This document shows, piece by piece, positions 46,814 through 55,634 of a stretch of DNA of 64,000 nucleotides; the stretch's first letter is position 1, and every line of letters starts with the position of its first letter. Source of the DNA: Sciscionella sediminilitoris. Lineage in GTDB: Bacteria; Actinomycetota; Actinomycetes; Mycobacteriales; Pseudonocardiaceae. The notes beneath the pieces were generated by a model. That model was not told the origin of the DNA, did no database searches, and was given only the letters and a program-made list of their open reading frames with translations. Where the stretch lies: NCBI RefSeq assembly GCF_000737195.2, contig NZ_JALM01000017.1:1-64000 (forward strand). Reading direction: 5' to 3'. The position numbers and the translations under genes are program-made.

Positions 46814-47752
46814 ATGCGCGTCGCTATGTTCGGTTACCAGACCTGGGGGCACCGGACGTTGTCCGCTCTGCTGGGCTCGGAGCACGAGGTGGTGCTCGTG
46901 GTGACCCATCCGCGCAGCGAACACGCGTACGAGAAGATCTGGTCCGACTCGGTCGCCGAACTCGCCGAGGAACACCAGGTCCCGGTGCACATCGCGCAGC
47001 GGCCGACGGAGGAGACCGTGCAGGCGCTGCGGGACGCGGCCCCGGACATCATCGTGGCGAACAACTGGCGGACCTGGATCCCGCGGGAGATCTTCGACCT
47101 GCCCCCGCGCGGCACGCTGAACGTGCACGACTCGCTGCTTCCCGCCTACGCGGGCTTCGCCCCGCTGGTCTGGGCGCTGATCAACGGCGAACCCGAGGTC
47201 GGGGTGACCGCGCACATGATGAACGAGGAACTGGACGCGGGCGATGTCGTGCTGCAGCGCTCGGTCGCGGTCGGCCCCCGGGACACCGCCTCGGATCTGG
47301 TGCTCAAGACCGTCGACCTGATCGGGCCGATCGTGGTGGACGCGCTCGCCCAGATCGAGGCAGGAACCGCCGTGCTCACCCCGCAGGACCGCAGCAAGGC
47401 CAGCTTCTTCCACAAGCGCGCGGTGCGGGACTCGCGCATCGACTGGACCTGGCCCGCCGAGGACCTCGACCGGCTGGTGCGCGCCCAGGCCGACCCCTAC
47501 CCGAACGCGTTCACCACGCACAACGGGGCCACGCTGCGCATCACCGAGGCCGAGGTCTCCACCGCGCACTACGGCGGCACCCCCGGCCGGGTTTTCGTCC
47601 GCGAGGGCGAGGGCATCGTGATCGTGGCGGGCCCGCAGGCGCGCTCCGGGCACTCACCGGGGCTGAAGCTGCTGCGGGTGCGCACCGAGGACGGCACCGA
47701 GCACGCCGCGGTGGACTACTTCAAGCGAATGGGCGACTACCTCGGCGACTGA
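46814..47752 (+). CDS. N5-hydroxyornithine formyltransferase (Fmt-like, CchA type)
   Basis: A 312-aa member of the methionyl-tRNA formyltransferase family. The N-terminal catalytic domain has the Asn-His pair in NVHDSLLPAYAGFAPLVWAL (about residues 102-121), an Asp in EELDAGDVVLQ, and the C-terminal Fmt-C-like domain (RIDWTWPAEDLDRLVRA). It should formylate N5-hydroxyornithine using 10-formyl-tetrahydrofolate, as in coelichelin-type pathways. It is too short of tRNA context (no def/fmt neighbours) and is iron-box controlled, which supports the siderophore role. Confidence 0.9.
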   Translation: MRVAMFGYQTWGHRTLSALLGSEHEVVLVVTHPRSEHAYEKIWSDSVAELAEEHQVPVHIAQRPTEETVQALRDAAPDIIVANNWRTWIPREIFDLPPRGTLNVHDSLLPAYAGFAPLVWALINGEPEVGVTAHMMNEELDAGDVVLQRSVAVGPRDTASDLVLKTVDLIGPIVVDALAQIEAGTAVLTPQDRSKASFFHKRAVRDSRIDWTWPAEDLDRLVRAQADPYPNAFTTHNGATLRITEAEVSTAHYGGTPGRVFVREGEGIVIVAGPQARSGHSPGLKLLRVRTEDGTEHAAVDYFKRMGDYLGD

Positions 47753-47815
47753 GCCGCCAGTCGCATTGGCTTTTCACCGCCCAGTCGACCAGCACCACGG
47801 GACCCGCCAAGCACC

Positions 47816-49699
47816 TCAGGCGGCCGTCTCCCGATTCTCCTGCTCGGCGAACTGGGTGCGGTAGAGGTCGGCGTAGTGCCCACCCAGTGCCAGTAGGTCT
47901 TCGTGGGTGCCACGCTCCACGATCCGGCCCTGGTCGAGGACCAGGATCTGGTCGGCCTGGCGCACCGTGGCCAGCCGGTGCGCGATCACCAGGGAGGTGC
48001 GCCCGGCGAGCGCGGTGGCCAGCGCGTTCTGCACGGCCACCTCGGATTCGGAGTCCAGGTGCGCGGTGGCCTCGTCGAGCACCACGATCTCCGGTTTCTT
48101 GAGCAGCAGCCGGGCGATCGCGATGCGCTGTTTCTCGCCACCGGAGAGGCGGTAGCCACGGTCGCCGACGAGGGTGTCCAGCCCTTCGGGCAGTGCCTCG
48201 AGCAGTCCGCTCAGGTGGGCGGCACGCATTGCCTCGCGCAGTTCCTCGTCGGTGGCCGATGGCCGGGCGTAACGCAGGTTGGCCCCGATGGTGTCGTGGA
48301 ACAGGTGCGCCTCCTGGGTGACCACGCCGAGCCGGTCGTACAGCGAGGAGAGCCGCAGTTCGCGCACATCGTGGCCGCCGATGCGCACGGTCCCCGAATC
48401 GGCGTCGTAGAGGCGCGCGGCGAGCTGGATGGTGGTGGTCTTGCCCGCGCCCGAGGAGCCGACGAGCGCGACCATCTCCCCGGGCCGCGCGGTGAAGCTG
48501 AGCCCGTGCAGCACGCGCTGTTTGCGGGTGCGCTCGCCGGTGGCGACCGCTTCGAGCGAGGCGAGTGAGACCTCGTCGGCGCTCGGGTAGGAGAAGGTGA
48601 CGTCCTCGAACTCCACGCTCGCCTCGCCCGCGCCGAGTTCCACCGGCCGCTCCGGCTCGCTGATCATCGGCTTCAGGTCCAGCACCTCGAACACCCGGTC
48701 GAAGCTGACCAGCGCGGTCATCACGTCGACGTGCACATTGGACAGTGCGGTCAGCGGGCCGTAGAGGCGGGCCAGCAGCGTGGTGATCGCGACCAGGGTG
48801 CCGAGCTGGAAGCTGCCCGCGATCACCAGTGAGCCGCCGAGCCCGTAGGTGATGGCGGTGGCCAGCGCGACGATCATGGTCAGCAGCGCGAAGAACCCGG
48901 TGGAGTACATCGCCGAGCCGATGCCCAGATCGCGCACCGCACCCGCCTTCGCGGTGAACGCGCGGGTCTCCTCGGCGGGGCGGCCGTAGAGCTTGGCGAG
49001 CATGGCACCGGAGACGTTGAACCGCTCGGTCATCATCGAGCTCATCTCCGCGTCCCGGCGCATCTGCTCGCGTGCCACGGCGGAGAGCTTGCGGCCGAAC
49101 CACTTCGCCGGGAGCACGAACAGCGGCAGCAGTACCAGCGCGACCAGGGTGACCTGCCAGGACAGCACCAGCATCGTGGTCAGCACGATCACCAGGCTCA
49201 GCGCGTTGGACACGATGGCCGACAGGGTCCCGGTCAGTGCCCGCTGCGCGCCGATCACATCGGAGTTCAGCCGGGAGACCAGCGCCCCGGTCTGGGTGCG
49301 CACGAAGAAGGCCACCGGCATCCGCTGCACGTGGTCGAACACCTCGGCGCGCAGGTCGTAGATCAGCCCCTCGCCCAGCCGCGCGGAGAACCACCGTTCG
49401 GCGAACTGTAAACCGGCGTTGACGATCGCGATCGCCGCTGCGGCCCCGGCGAGCCAGAGGATCACGTCATAGCGGCGTGGCACGATCCCCTCGTCGATGA
49501 TCGCCTTGAGCAGCAGCGGGGTGACCACCCCGAGCGCCGAGCCCAGCGCGACGAGCAGCAGGAACAGCAGGACCGTCCGCTTGTAGCGCGCGGCGTAGCC
49601 GAGCACCCTGCGCAGCGTTCCCTTGGACAAGCGTTGCCTGGTCACCGATTTGTCCCTGGAAAAGGACTGCATCGTCTGCCAGCTCGAGACTTCGGACAT
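47816..49699 (-). CDS. Homodimeric ABC exporter (multidrug/lipid type)
   Basis: A 627-aa half-transporter with six membrane helices (about residues 40-320) and a full ATPase domain: Walker A VGSSGAGKTTT (about 427), signature RLSGGEKQRIAIARL (about 525), Walker B EIVVLDEATAHLD and switch His in VIAHRLATV. All sites are intact, so it works as a homodimer, unlike the iron-box pair. An insert between the strand VEFEDVTFSYPSADEVSLAS and the Walker A makes this ATPase domain slightly longer than usual. It could export the siderophore, but it has no iron box. It is convergent with the formyltransferase gene. Confidence 0.85.
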   Translation of the reverse strand: MSEVSSWQTMQSFSRDKSVTRQRLSKGTLRRVLGYAARYKRTVLLFLLLVALGSALGVVTPLLLKAIIDEGIVPRRYDVILWLAGAAAAIAIVNAGLQFAERWFSARLGEGLIYDLRAEVFDHVQRMPVAFFVRTQTGALVSRLNSDVIGAQRALTGTLSAIVSNALSLVIVLTTMLVLSWQVTLVALVLLPLFVLPAKWFGRKLSAVAREQMRRDAEMSSMMTERFNVSGAMLAKLYGRPAEETRAFTAKAGAVRDLGIGSAMYSTGFFALLTMIVALATAITYGLGGSLVIAGSFQLGTLVAITTLLARLYGPLTALSNVHVDVMTALVSFDRVFEVLDLKPMISEPERPVELGAGEASVEFEDVTFSYPSADEVSLASLEAVATGERTRKQRVLHGLSFTARPGEMVALVGSSGAGKTTTIQLAARLYDADSGTVRIGGHDVRELRLSSLYDRLGVVTQEAHLFHDTIGANLRYARPSATDEELREAMRAAHLSGLLEALPEGLDTLVGDRGYRLSGGEKQRIAIARLLLKKPEIVVLDEATAHLDSESEVAVQNALATALAGRTSLVIAHRLATVRQADQILVLDQGRIVERGTHEDLLALGGHYADLYRTQFAEQENRETAA

Positions 49700-49700
49700 G

Positions 49701-49723
49701 CCTCGAGTATGAAACCTCGAGTA
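49701..49723. promoter_or_regulatory. Direct repeats CCTCGAGTA upstream of the ABC exporter
   Basis: CCTCGAGTA occurs at 49701-49709 and again at 49715-49723, a 14-base period, immediately next to the exporter start. Each copy centres on the palindrome CTCGAG. It sits in the 33-base gap to the AlaX-like gene and looks like a regulator site, although the regulator is not adjacent. Confidence 0.5.
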
Positions 49724-49732
49724 ATGTAGAGG

Positions 49733-50578
49733 TCAACCCCGCTCGGCGGATGTGCGGATCGTGAGGCCGGTCTCGTCCTCGCTCACCGTCAGTTCCGCAC
49801 GCAGGCTCCACAGCTCGGCGAGGGTGCCGAGGTGGGTGCCGCCGCAGGGCACGCTCGCGGTGCCGTTCGGGAGCTCGCACTCCCAGGTGCGCAGGTCGGT
49901 CAGCAGCGGGCCCTCGCTGCGCACCGCGACCTTGGCCGCGGACGCGCACCATTCGGCCAGCTTCTCGTTGACCGCCTGCTCGATCCCGGGCGCGTCCGCG
50001 GCGAGCTCACCCGCCGTGAATCCCTTCTTGCGCAGGGATTTCCCGATGCGGTACTCGTCGATGCTGCCGCCTTCGAGGATGCGGGAGCGCACCATGGCCA
50101 GCGAGTCGAAGTCCGGGCTGCCGAGCGAATCGGCGCGCACCTCCTTGCGCCAGCGGTCGGCGAGTGCGGCGTTGAGCGCGAAGGCGAGCAGGTGGCAGCC
50201 GGTGTGCCCGGCCGAGAGCGCGGCACGGTATCCGGCGTCCACGAGCAGGTCCACCTCGCTGCCGACCTCGGGCGGCTCGCCTTCCACCACGTGCGCGACG
50301 TGCCAGGACCACTCCGGGTCTCCCCTGCGCGCCGGGATGTCCTCGCCGAGGAACACCCCTTGCCCGTCCCCGGCCGCGGTCACCGTGTCCACGACGGTCA
50401 GCCCGCCGAGGGTTCCGGTGTCCCCCGGCTGGTCCGGCCAGGTGTGGTCCACCGGATGAAACGGCGTGCTGTCGGTGAGCACGGCGAACCGGCCTGCCTC
50501 GAGCTCGTGCACGGCGAGCACACGCGCGCTGCCGCGCGACCCGCCATCGGGGAAATCGATCTTCGTGGTGGGTAGCAA
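49733..50578 (-). CDS. AlaX-like alanyl-tRNA editing domain protein
   Basis: A 281-aa protein with the threonyl/alanyl-tRNA SAD editing fold. Zinc ligands are visible as HTGCH in LSAGHTGCHLLAFALNAAL (about residues 126-144) and CGGTH in VPCGGTHLGTLAEL (about 246-259). Free-standing members hydrolyse Ser- or Gly-mischarged tRNA-Ala; some act on other substrates. The start reads as TTG at 50578, which gives the family's LPTTKIDFPDGG opening; there is no better ATG or GTG. Codirectional with LapA upstream. Confidence 0.8.
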   Translation of the reverse strand: MLPTTKIDFPDGGSRGSARVLAVHELEAGRFAVLTDSTPFHPVDHTWPDQPGDTGTLGGLTVVDTVTAAGDGQGVFLGEDIPARRGDPEWSWHVAHVVEGEPPEVGSEVDLLVDAGYRAALSAGHTGCHLLAFALNAALADRWRKEVRADSLGSPDFDSLAMVRSRILEGGSIDEYRIGKSLRKKGFTAGELAADAPGIEQAVNEKLAEWCASAAKVAVRSEGPLLTDLRTWECELPNGTASVPCGGTHLGTLAELWSLRAELTVSEDETGLTIRTSAERG

Positions 50579-50608
50579 GCTGGGGATCCCGTTACTTCTT
50601 CGGCGCGG

Positions 50609-50995
50609 TTACTTGGGACTGCCGGCCTTCTTGGCGGCCTTGCGCAGTTGCAGGATCCGACCATACCCGGGGATCGCGACGAGCAGCACGCCACCGACGG
50701 CGGCGAGCAGCAGCGCGACACCCGCGGGCAGTTCGCCCTGCGCGCCGAAGAAGTAGATCTTCACCGGCTGCAGGTTCTGCACGATGAAGATCAGCAGCAG
50801 GACCAGCACGATCGCGGCGAGCACGAGGGTCGTCCACACCACGCCCATGCGGGTGTTCTTGACCTTCGGCTTGGCCGGGGTGCTCGTGCTGGGAGCCGGC
50901 GTCTCCGCCGCCTGCTCGACCTCGGTCGTCCCGGGAGCCTCGACGGCCTCTGGAATCTCGGCCTGCTCCGAGGACTGCTGTTCCTTGTTGTTCAC
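50609..50995 (-). CDS. LapA-domain (DUF1049) membrane protein
   Basis: A 128-aa protein. A charged, Pro/Thr-rich cytoplasmic N-terminus of about 47 residues is followed by two membrane helices (VVWTTLVLAAIVLVLLLIFI and LPAGVALLLAAVGGVLLVAI) with the LapA-type linker VQNLQPVKIYFFG between them and a basic tail. GTG start behind GGAG at eight bases. Function in actinobacteria is not known. Confidence 0.8.
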   Translation of the reverse strand: MNNKEQQSSEQAEIPEAVEAPGTTEVEQAAETPAPSTSTPAKPKVKNTRMGVVWTTLVLAAIVLVLLLIFIVQNLQPVKIYFFGAQGELPAGVALLLAAVGGVLLVAIPGYGRILQLRKAAKKAGSPK

Positions 50996-51109
50996 CGGTT
51001 CGCTCCTCTCCGTGCGAAGTGTGTCGCCAGGTGTTGTCGTTCTACCTTCTAGACACGCGCCGGAGTGGAAAGATCACCCGCGATTCGGTAACGATTCGGA
51101 CGTCACCGG

Positions 51110-52630
51110 CTACCGGGCCCTTCCGTGGCGGAGTTTGACCACCTTGCGCACCAGGGCGAAGACCAGCCGGTTGCGGTTGAAGGTGAACAGCTCACCGCCG
51201 GGGATGGAGAATCGCTTCTCCGCGATCGATTTCGGCCGGGAGAACTCGCGCAGCCCCTCCTCGCCGTGGATCCGGCCGAAACCGCTCTCCCCGTGCCCGC
51301 CGAACGGCAGCGCCGAGGTCGCCGCGAAGGCCATCACCGAGTTCACCGCGGTCGCGCCCGCGTTGAGCCGGTTCGCGATCTCGGCGCCGTGGTGGCGGGA
51401 GAATACCGAGGCCCCGAGCCCGTAGTCGGTGGCATTGGCCAGCTCGACCGCCTCGTCCATCGAGTCCACGGTGCGCACGGTCAGCGTCGGGCCGAAGGTC
51501 TCCTCGCGCACCGCGGCGCTGTTCTCGTCCGCGTCCAGGATCACCACCGGGTCCACGAAGGGCTCGCGCACCGACTCCGGCCCGCCGATGACCGCGCGCC
51601 CACCGGCGGCAAGCGCCGCGTCGATGTGCCTGCGCACGGTGTCCGGACCGGTCGGCATGGTCATCGGCCCGTAGCTGGCGTCGGCCTCCCCGCCGGGGCG
51701 CAGTTCCCGCGCCTGGGCCCGCAGCGCCTCGAGGAACCGGTCCCGCACCGGGCGCGCCACGTACACCCGCTCGGTCCCGATACAGGTCTGCCCCGAGTTG
51801 GAGAAGGCCCCGAACGCCACCGCGTCCGCCGCGGCCTCCACATCCGCGTCCTCGGCGACGATGAACGGGTCCTTGCCGCCGCATTCGAGCACCACCGGGG
51901 TCAGGTTCTCGGCGCAGGCGGCCATGATCTTGCGCCCGGTGCCCGGGGAACCGGTGAAGGCGAGCTTGTCCACCCCGGAGCGGCACAGTGCGGCACCCGT
52001 CTCGCCGAAGCCGGTGACCAGGCTCAGCACCCCGGCGGGCAGGTGCGGGTTCGCCTCGGTGAACGCGTTGACCAGGTATTCGCCGACCGTCGTGGTGTAC
52101 TCGCTCGGTTTGAACACGACCGTGTTCCCCGCCGCGAGGGAGTAGGCCAGCGAGCCCATCGGCGTGTAGACGGGGTAGTTCCACGGCCCGATCGCGCCGA
52201 CCACCCCGAACGGGCGCTGTTCCACGGTCGCCGAGAAGTTCCCCATGAGCAGTCCGGTGCCCACCTTGCGCGGCCGCAGCACCCGGCCCGCGTGCTTCGC
52301 CGCCCAGCGGATGTGTTCGAGCGCGAGCAGCAGTTCGGCGTACGCGTCCTCGTGTGGTTTGCCGTTGTCCTTGTGGATGACCTCGGCGAACTCATCGCTG
52401 TGGTTGACCAGGTAGGCGGCCCAGCGCAGCATCGCCTTCTCCCGGTCGGCGAACCCGAGGGTGCTCCACCGGCGCGCGGCCTCCCGGGCGGTGGCCACGG
52501 CAGCGTCCACATCCTCGGCGGTGTGCACCGGATAGGTCGCGATGAGCGCCCCGCTCGCGGGGTTCACCGCACGCAACTCGGCACGGTCGGCCCGCGCGGT
52601 CCCCTTCGTCCCCGCGACGGTCTCAGTCAT
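51110..52630 (-). CDS. Aldehyde dehydrogenase (succinate-semialdehyde type)
   Basis: A 506-aa NAD(P)-dependent dehydrogenase with GAIGPWNYPVYTPMGSLAYS (about residues 125-144), the coenzyme loop FTGSPGTGRKI, general-base Glu in LECGGKDPF (about 245) and nucleophile Cys in NSGQTCIGTERV (about 279). The overall pattern is close to actinobacterial succinic-semialdehyde dehydrogenases, but the aldehyde is not certain. ATG 52630 is the first start giving the family N-terminus. A TetR gene diverges 99 bases away and probably controls it. Confidence 0.88.
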   Translation of the reverse strand: MTETVAGTKGTARADRAELRAVNPASGALIATYPVHTAEDVDAAVATAREAARRWSTLGFADREKAMLRWAAYLVNHSDEFAEVIHKDNGKPHEDAYAELLLALEHIRWAAKHAGRVLRPRKVGTGLLMGNFSATVEQRPFGVVGAIGPWNYPVYTPMGSLAYSLAAGNTVVFKPSEYTTTVGEYLVNAFTEANPHLPAGVLSLVTGFGETGAALCRSGVDKLAFTGSPGTGRKIMAACAENLTPVVLECGGKDPFIVAEDADVEAAADAVAFGAFSNSGQTCIGTERVYVARPVRDRFLEALRAQARELRPGGEADASYGPMTMPTGPDTVRRHIDAALAAGGRAVIGGPESVREPFVDPVVILDADENSAAVREETFGPTLTVRTVDSMDEAVELANATDYGLGASVFSRHHGAEIANRLNAGATAVNSVMAFAATSALPFGGHGESGFGRIHGEEGLREFSRPKSIAEKRFSIPGGELFTFNRNRLVFALVRKVVKLRHGRAR

Positions 52631-52729
52631 CACGTTCTCCTCACATCGGCCGCGCAACCTTGTTCGTACAGCGTGCCCCGCGAACCCTATAATTGACAAG
52701 ATGCCAATACGCCCCGAAGCTCGCTGAGC

Positions 52730-53335
52730 ATGAGTGTCGACGTCCCCGCACGCCGGGGCAGAAGGCTCGAGCCGGACGCGCGCCGCGAACAGATCTTCGA
52801 GTGCGCGCGGACGCTGTTCCTCGCGAGTGACTACTCCGCGGTATCCACCGGGGACATCGCCGCGGCCGCCGGGGTGGCGCGCGGACTGATCAACCACTAC
52901 TTCGGCACCAAGCGCGCCCTGTATCTGGAGGTGCTGCGCGAATCGCTCACCCTGCCGCCGATCCCCGAGCTGGATCTGCCGCAGGGTTCGCTCGAGGAGC
53001 AGGTCACCGCCGGGGTGACCTGGTTCGTGGAGTTCGTCTGGCGCAACCGGCAGGCCTGGATCGCACTGTCCGGGGTCGGTCCGGCCGCCGATGAGGACAT
53101 CCGCCAGATCGTGCACGAAGCGGAGGAGACCTGCACCGACCGGCTGCTCGCCGCGATCGAACTCGGCGAGCGGCTGGTGGACGAGGGCTCGCGGGCCACG
53201 ATCCGGGCCTTCGCGGGCATGGTGCGCGCCACCGCGGCCGAATGGCTGGTGCGCGGCTCGATGGACCGCGAGCGGGTACGCGAGCTGCTCAGCTGCTGCC
53301 TGCTCGCCATCCTGCGGGATGTGCTCGCACCCTGA
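52730..53335 (+). CDS. TetR/AcrR family transcriptional regulator
   Basis: A 201-aa regulator with the helix-turn-helix YSAVSTGDIAAAAGVARGLI followed by NHYFGTKRALYLEVL (about residues 35-70). The C-terminal ligand domain contains VTWFVEFVWRNRQAWIALSG, a pattern seen in regulators of fatty-acid or aldehyde metabolism. It diverges from the aldehyde dehydrogenase gene. A TATAAT at 52688-52693 lies in the shared gap. Confidence 0.85.
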   Translation: MSVDVPARRGRRLEPDARREQIFECARTLFLASDYSAVSTGDIAAAAGVARGLINHYFGTKRALYLEVLRESLTLPPIPELDLPQGSLEEQVTAGVTWFVEFVWRNRQAWIALSGVGPAADEDIRQIVHEAEETCTDRLLAAIELGERLVDEGSRATIRAFAGMVRATAAEWLVRGSMDRERVRELLSCCLLAILRDVLAP

Positions 53336-53358
53336 CGGCGGAACCCTGACGGCGGCAC

Positions 53359-53622
53359 CTACAGCGGGGGCACGAAACCGGGCAACCAGCCCGAGTCCTC
53401 CCCGTCCCCGCACACCGGGCACGGGGTCGAGGCGAGCTGACCGGGCGCGACCTCCCGGATGATCATGCCGTCCCCCGGGATGATCAGGGTGCGCACCCGC
53501 AGGGTCTCGTCCGGGCCGTCGACGTGGGTCTGGGCGACGCGCCGGCAGCCGTGACAGACCGTGCGCAGACCGGGGAACGCACCGTCGGCGCGGTAATCGT
53601 CGAACGGAAGTGCACCAGCCAT
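53359..53622 (-). CDS. Small zinc-ribbon-like protein of unknown function
   Basis: An 87-aa protein with two Cys pairs, CHGC (about residues 23-26) and CPVCG (about 68-72), spaced like a zinc ribbon, and a beta-rich centre (LRVRTLIIPGDGMIIREV). No family recognised. GGAGG lies just before the ATG. It is codirectional with, and nine bases from, the PAP2-like gene upstream. Confidence 0.6.
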   Translation of the reverse strand: MAGALPFDDYRADGAFPGLRTVCHGCRRVAQTHVDGPDETLRVRTLIIPGDGMIIREVAPGQLASTPCPVCGDGEDSGWLPGFVPPL

Positions 53623-53631
53623 GCCTCCACG

Positions 53632-54207
53632 CTAGCGAAGCAACAGGAACACCGCTCCACCGGCGACCGGTCCGAGCAGTGCCCCGGCGATCACCTGGGC
53701 GAGCGTGTGGTCGGCGAGCCGCACCCGCGACCAGCACACCACCGCCACGGCGGCGTACAGCGCGAGGTAGGGCAGCCCGTAGACGGCGACGACCGCGGCC
53801 GCGGCACCGGAGGCGACCGCCCCGTGCAGCGAGATCTTCCACCAGCGGGTGATCACCATCGCCACGACGAGCACCGTGAGCATGGCGGCCAGCAGCGCGA
53901 TCAGCTCCCGCGGCGCGCCGCCGAACAGCAGACCGGCGAGGCAGCCGAGCGCGCACAGCAGGCAGGCGAGCATCGGTACGAAGCGTTCCTCGCGGTTGCG
54001 CACGTGATGGGTCTCCCACCGGCCGCGCCGCGCCCCGTGCACGATGAAGGCCATGGGCAGCGCGCTGCAGCACAGCGCGACCAACAGTCCCCAGCCCAGT
54101 GTCGGCCACGGCCGGTACCCGGTGGCGTGCCAGGCGATCGCCAGCGGCAGGAACACCACCACGATCCCGGGGGAACCGCCCTCGCTCAGCGCTTTCGCGA
54201 ACCTCAT
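53632..54207 (-). CDS. PAP2-superfamily-like membrane protein
   Basis: A 191-aa protein with about five to six membrane helices. The PAP2 motifs are present in altered form: RNREERFVP for KxxxxxxRP, KISLHGA for PSGH (the Ser and His kept) and SRVRLADHTLAQVIAGALLG for SRxxxxxHxxxD, where the final Asp is Gln. The missing Asp makes classical phosphatase activity uncertain; a diphosphatase-like or prenyl-lipid role is possible. The start overlaps the histidine phosphatase stop (ATGA), so the two are coupled. Confidence 0.65.
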   Translation of the reverse strand: MRFAKALSEGGSPGIVVVFLPLAIAWHATGYRPWPTLGWGLLVALCCSALPMAFIVHGARRGRWETHHVRNREERFVPMLACLLCALGCLAGLLFGGAPRELIALLAAMLTVLVVAMVITRWWKISLHGAVASGAAAAVVAVYGLPYLALYAAVAVVCWSRVRLADHTLAQVIAGALLGPVAGGAVFLLLR

Positions 54208-54833
54208 CGGTAGGTGAGCAGTTCGCGGCCCGCGCCGTCGAAATGCGCGTGGTCGTTGAAGCACAGCAGGTTCGCCCCGCTGCGGCCGATGACGATCTTG
54301 CTGATCGAGGCGTTCGCGGTCACCCGGTTCAGCGCGATGAACCCGCGCACGTCGAGCCCGAGGATGCTGGCCACGACCGCGGAGATCACCCCGCCGGAGG
54401 TGAACACCACCGCAGCGGCCCCCTTGCCGAGTTCCCCGCGCAGCTCGTGCATCGCGTCGTCGATGCGCTGACGGAACTCATACCAGGTGCCGGGTCCGGT
54501 CTCGCTCCCCCAGTGTCCGAGCGACTGCTCGAGCAGTTCCTGGCTCGGCGCCGGCCAGACCGCGTCCTCGCCCGCGTAGCGGCGGATGATCTCGGCCGCG
54601 TCGTACTCGTTCCACCGCTGATCGGCACGCGCCTCGAGGTCCGGGAGCGCCTCCGCCGCGGTGTCCAGCTGCCTGCGCAGCGTCCCGGACAGGGTCAGCT
54701 GCGGTGCCACGCCCCTGCGGCGCAGTTCCGCCCCGACCAGCCGGGCCTGTTCCCGCCCGAGTTCGGAGAGCACGTCGTAGTCCTCGGCACCCCAGGCCGC
54801 CTGGCCGTGCCGGACCAGGTAGATCACACCCAT
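54204..54833 (-). CDS. Histidine phosphatase family (phosphoglycerate-mutase-like) protein
   Basis: A 209-aa protein with the phospho-His motif YLVRHGQAAWG (about residues 5-15), LSELGREQARLVG, an Arg in SGTLRRQLDTA, and the second catalytic His replaced at the usual place by VFTSGGVISAVV, where Ser-Gly-Gly stands for the common SHG. That substitution is also seen in part of this family. Substrate unknown. ATG 54833 gives the conserved N-terminus. Confidence 0.8.
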   Translation of the reverse strand: MGVIYLVRHGQAAWGAEDYDVLSELGREQARLVGAELRRRGVAPQLTLSGTLRRQLDTAAEALPDLEARADQRWNEYDAAEIIRRYAGEDAVWPAPSQELLEQSLGHWGSETGPGTWYEFRQRIDDAMHELRGELGKGAAAVVFTSGGVISAVVASILGLDVRGFIALNRVTANASISKIVIGRSGANLLCFNDHAHFDGAGRELLTYR

Positions 54834-54887
54834 ATCGCTCCTGGCTTGCGTACCGTGTACACCGAACACCGTAGAGGAGGTCCGAGC

Positions 54888-55580
54888 ATGGCGCGCTGCG
54901 TCGTCCACATCGCCCGTCCGGTCACCGACCCCGATCGCTGGCGGTTCCTGCTCGACGAGGGGGAACAGGCCCGGGCCGACCGGTTCCGGCAGGCCATCGA
55001 CACCGCGCGGTTCGTCACCGGGCGCGCGGTCGCGAAACTCGCCATCGCCGATCACCTCGGCACGAAACCCGCCGACGTCCGATTCCGGCTCTACTGCGCG
55101 AACTGCGACAGCGCGGAACACGGGAAACCGGTCGTGGACGGGGTGGAGTTCTCCATCGCGCATTCCGGCTCCTTCGTGCTCGTCGCGGTCACCGGGGATA
55201 TCCCGGTCGGTGTGGACGTGGAATTCGTCAACCAGCGCACCGATGTCGATTCACTCGCCGGGAGCGTGCTTTCCGAAACCGAGCGCGCGGAATTCACCGC
55301 GACCGGGGATGCCGCGCGGCGTGCGGCGTTTTTCACCTACTGGGCACGCAAGGAAGCGCTGGTGAAATCCACCGGGCTCGGGCTTTCCGGGGAACTGCGC
55401 TCGGTCTCGGTCACTCCGGCCGACGCGGATCCGGGCGTGGTCTCCTGGAACGGACCGGAAAAGGTCCGGCTGACCGATCTGACGCTCGAGGACTACGAGG
55501 ACGGGACGGACTACCGTGCCGCGCTCGCCGCGCTGACCACCGAGGAGCTCGAGGTGGTGTTCCAGCATTTCGCTGCATAA
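54888..55580 (+). CDS. Sfp-type 4'-phosphopantetheinyl transferase
   Basis: A 230-aa PPTase with the CoA-binding GKPVVDGVEFSIAHSG (about residues 80-95), the Mg-binding IPVGVDVEFV (about 104-113) and FFTYWARKEALVKSTGLGL (about 145-163). It transfers the phosphopantetheine arm from CoA to carrier-protein Ser residues. It is the only PPTase in the window and can serve both the pentamodular NRPS and the Pls-type NRPS; Sfp types accept NRPS carriers. GAGGAGG precedes the ATG. It is nine kb from the siderophore genes, outside the operon. Confidence 0.92.
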   Translation: MARCVVHIARPVTDPDRWRFLLDEGEQARADRFRQAIDTARFVTGRAVAKLAIADHLGTKPADVRFRLYCANCDSAEHGKPVVDGVEFSIAHSGSFVLVAVTGDIPVGVDVEFVNQRTDVDSLAGSVLSETERAEFTATGDAARRAAFFTYWARKEALVKSTGLGLSGELRSVSVTPADADPGVVSWNGPEKVRLTDLTLEDYEDGTDYRAALAALTTEELEVVFQHFAA

Positions 55581-55607
55581 CCAGCACAGTGCCGCCTGAC
55601 AGTGGTT

Positions 55608-55629
55608 GACCTCCAGTGCACTGGAGGTC
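55608..55629. promoter_or_regulatory. 22-bp perfect palindrome at the ribosome site of the MBL-fold gene
   Basis: All 22 bases from 55608 to 55629 form a perfect palindrome with half-site GACCTCCAGTG. The spacing and CCTC/GAGG ends are those of MerR/SoxR-family operators. It ends five bases before the MBL ATG and includes its GGAGG ribosome site; a TTGACC at 55606-55611 overlaps its left end. It could act as an operator or as an RNA hairpin hiding the ribosome site. Confidence 0.7.
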
Positions 55630-55634
55630 CGAGC

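Noticed and set aside
47816-49699. ABC exporter beside the formyltransferase as a certain part of the siderophore locus.
   Set aside because: It is convergent with the formyltransferase, has no iron box and a generic drug/lipid exporter sequence; the link is position only.
52660-52693. TTGTTC and TATAAT as a complete promoter for the TetR gene.
   Set aside because: The spacing is 22 bases, too long for a normal sigma-70 promoter; only the -10-like hexamer is mentioned.
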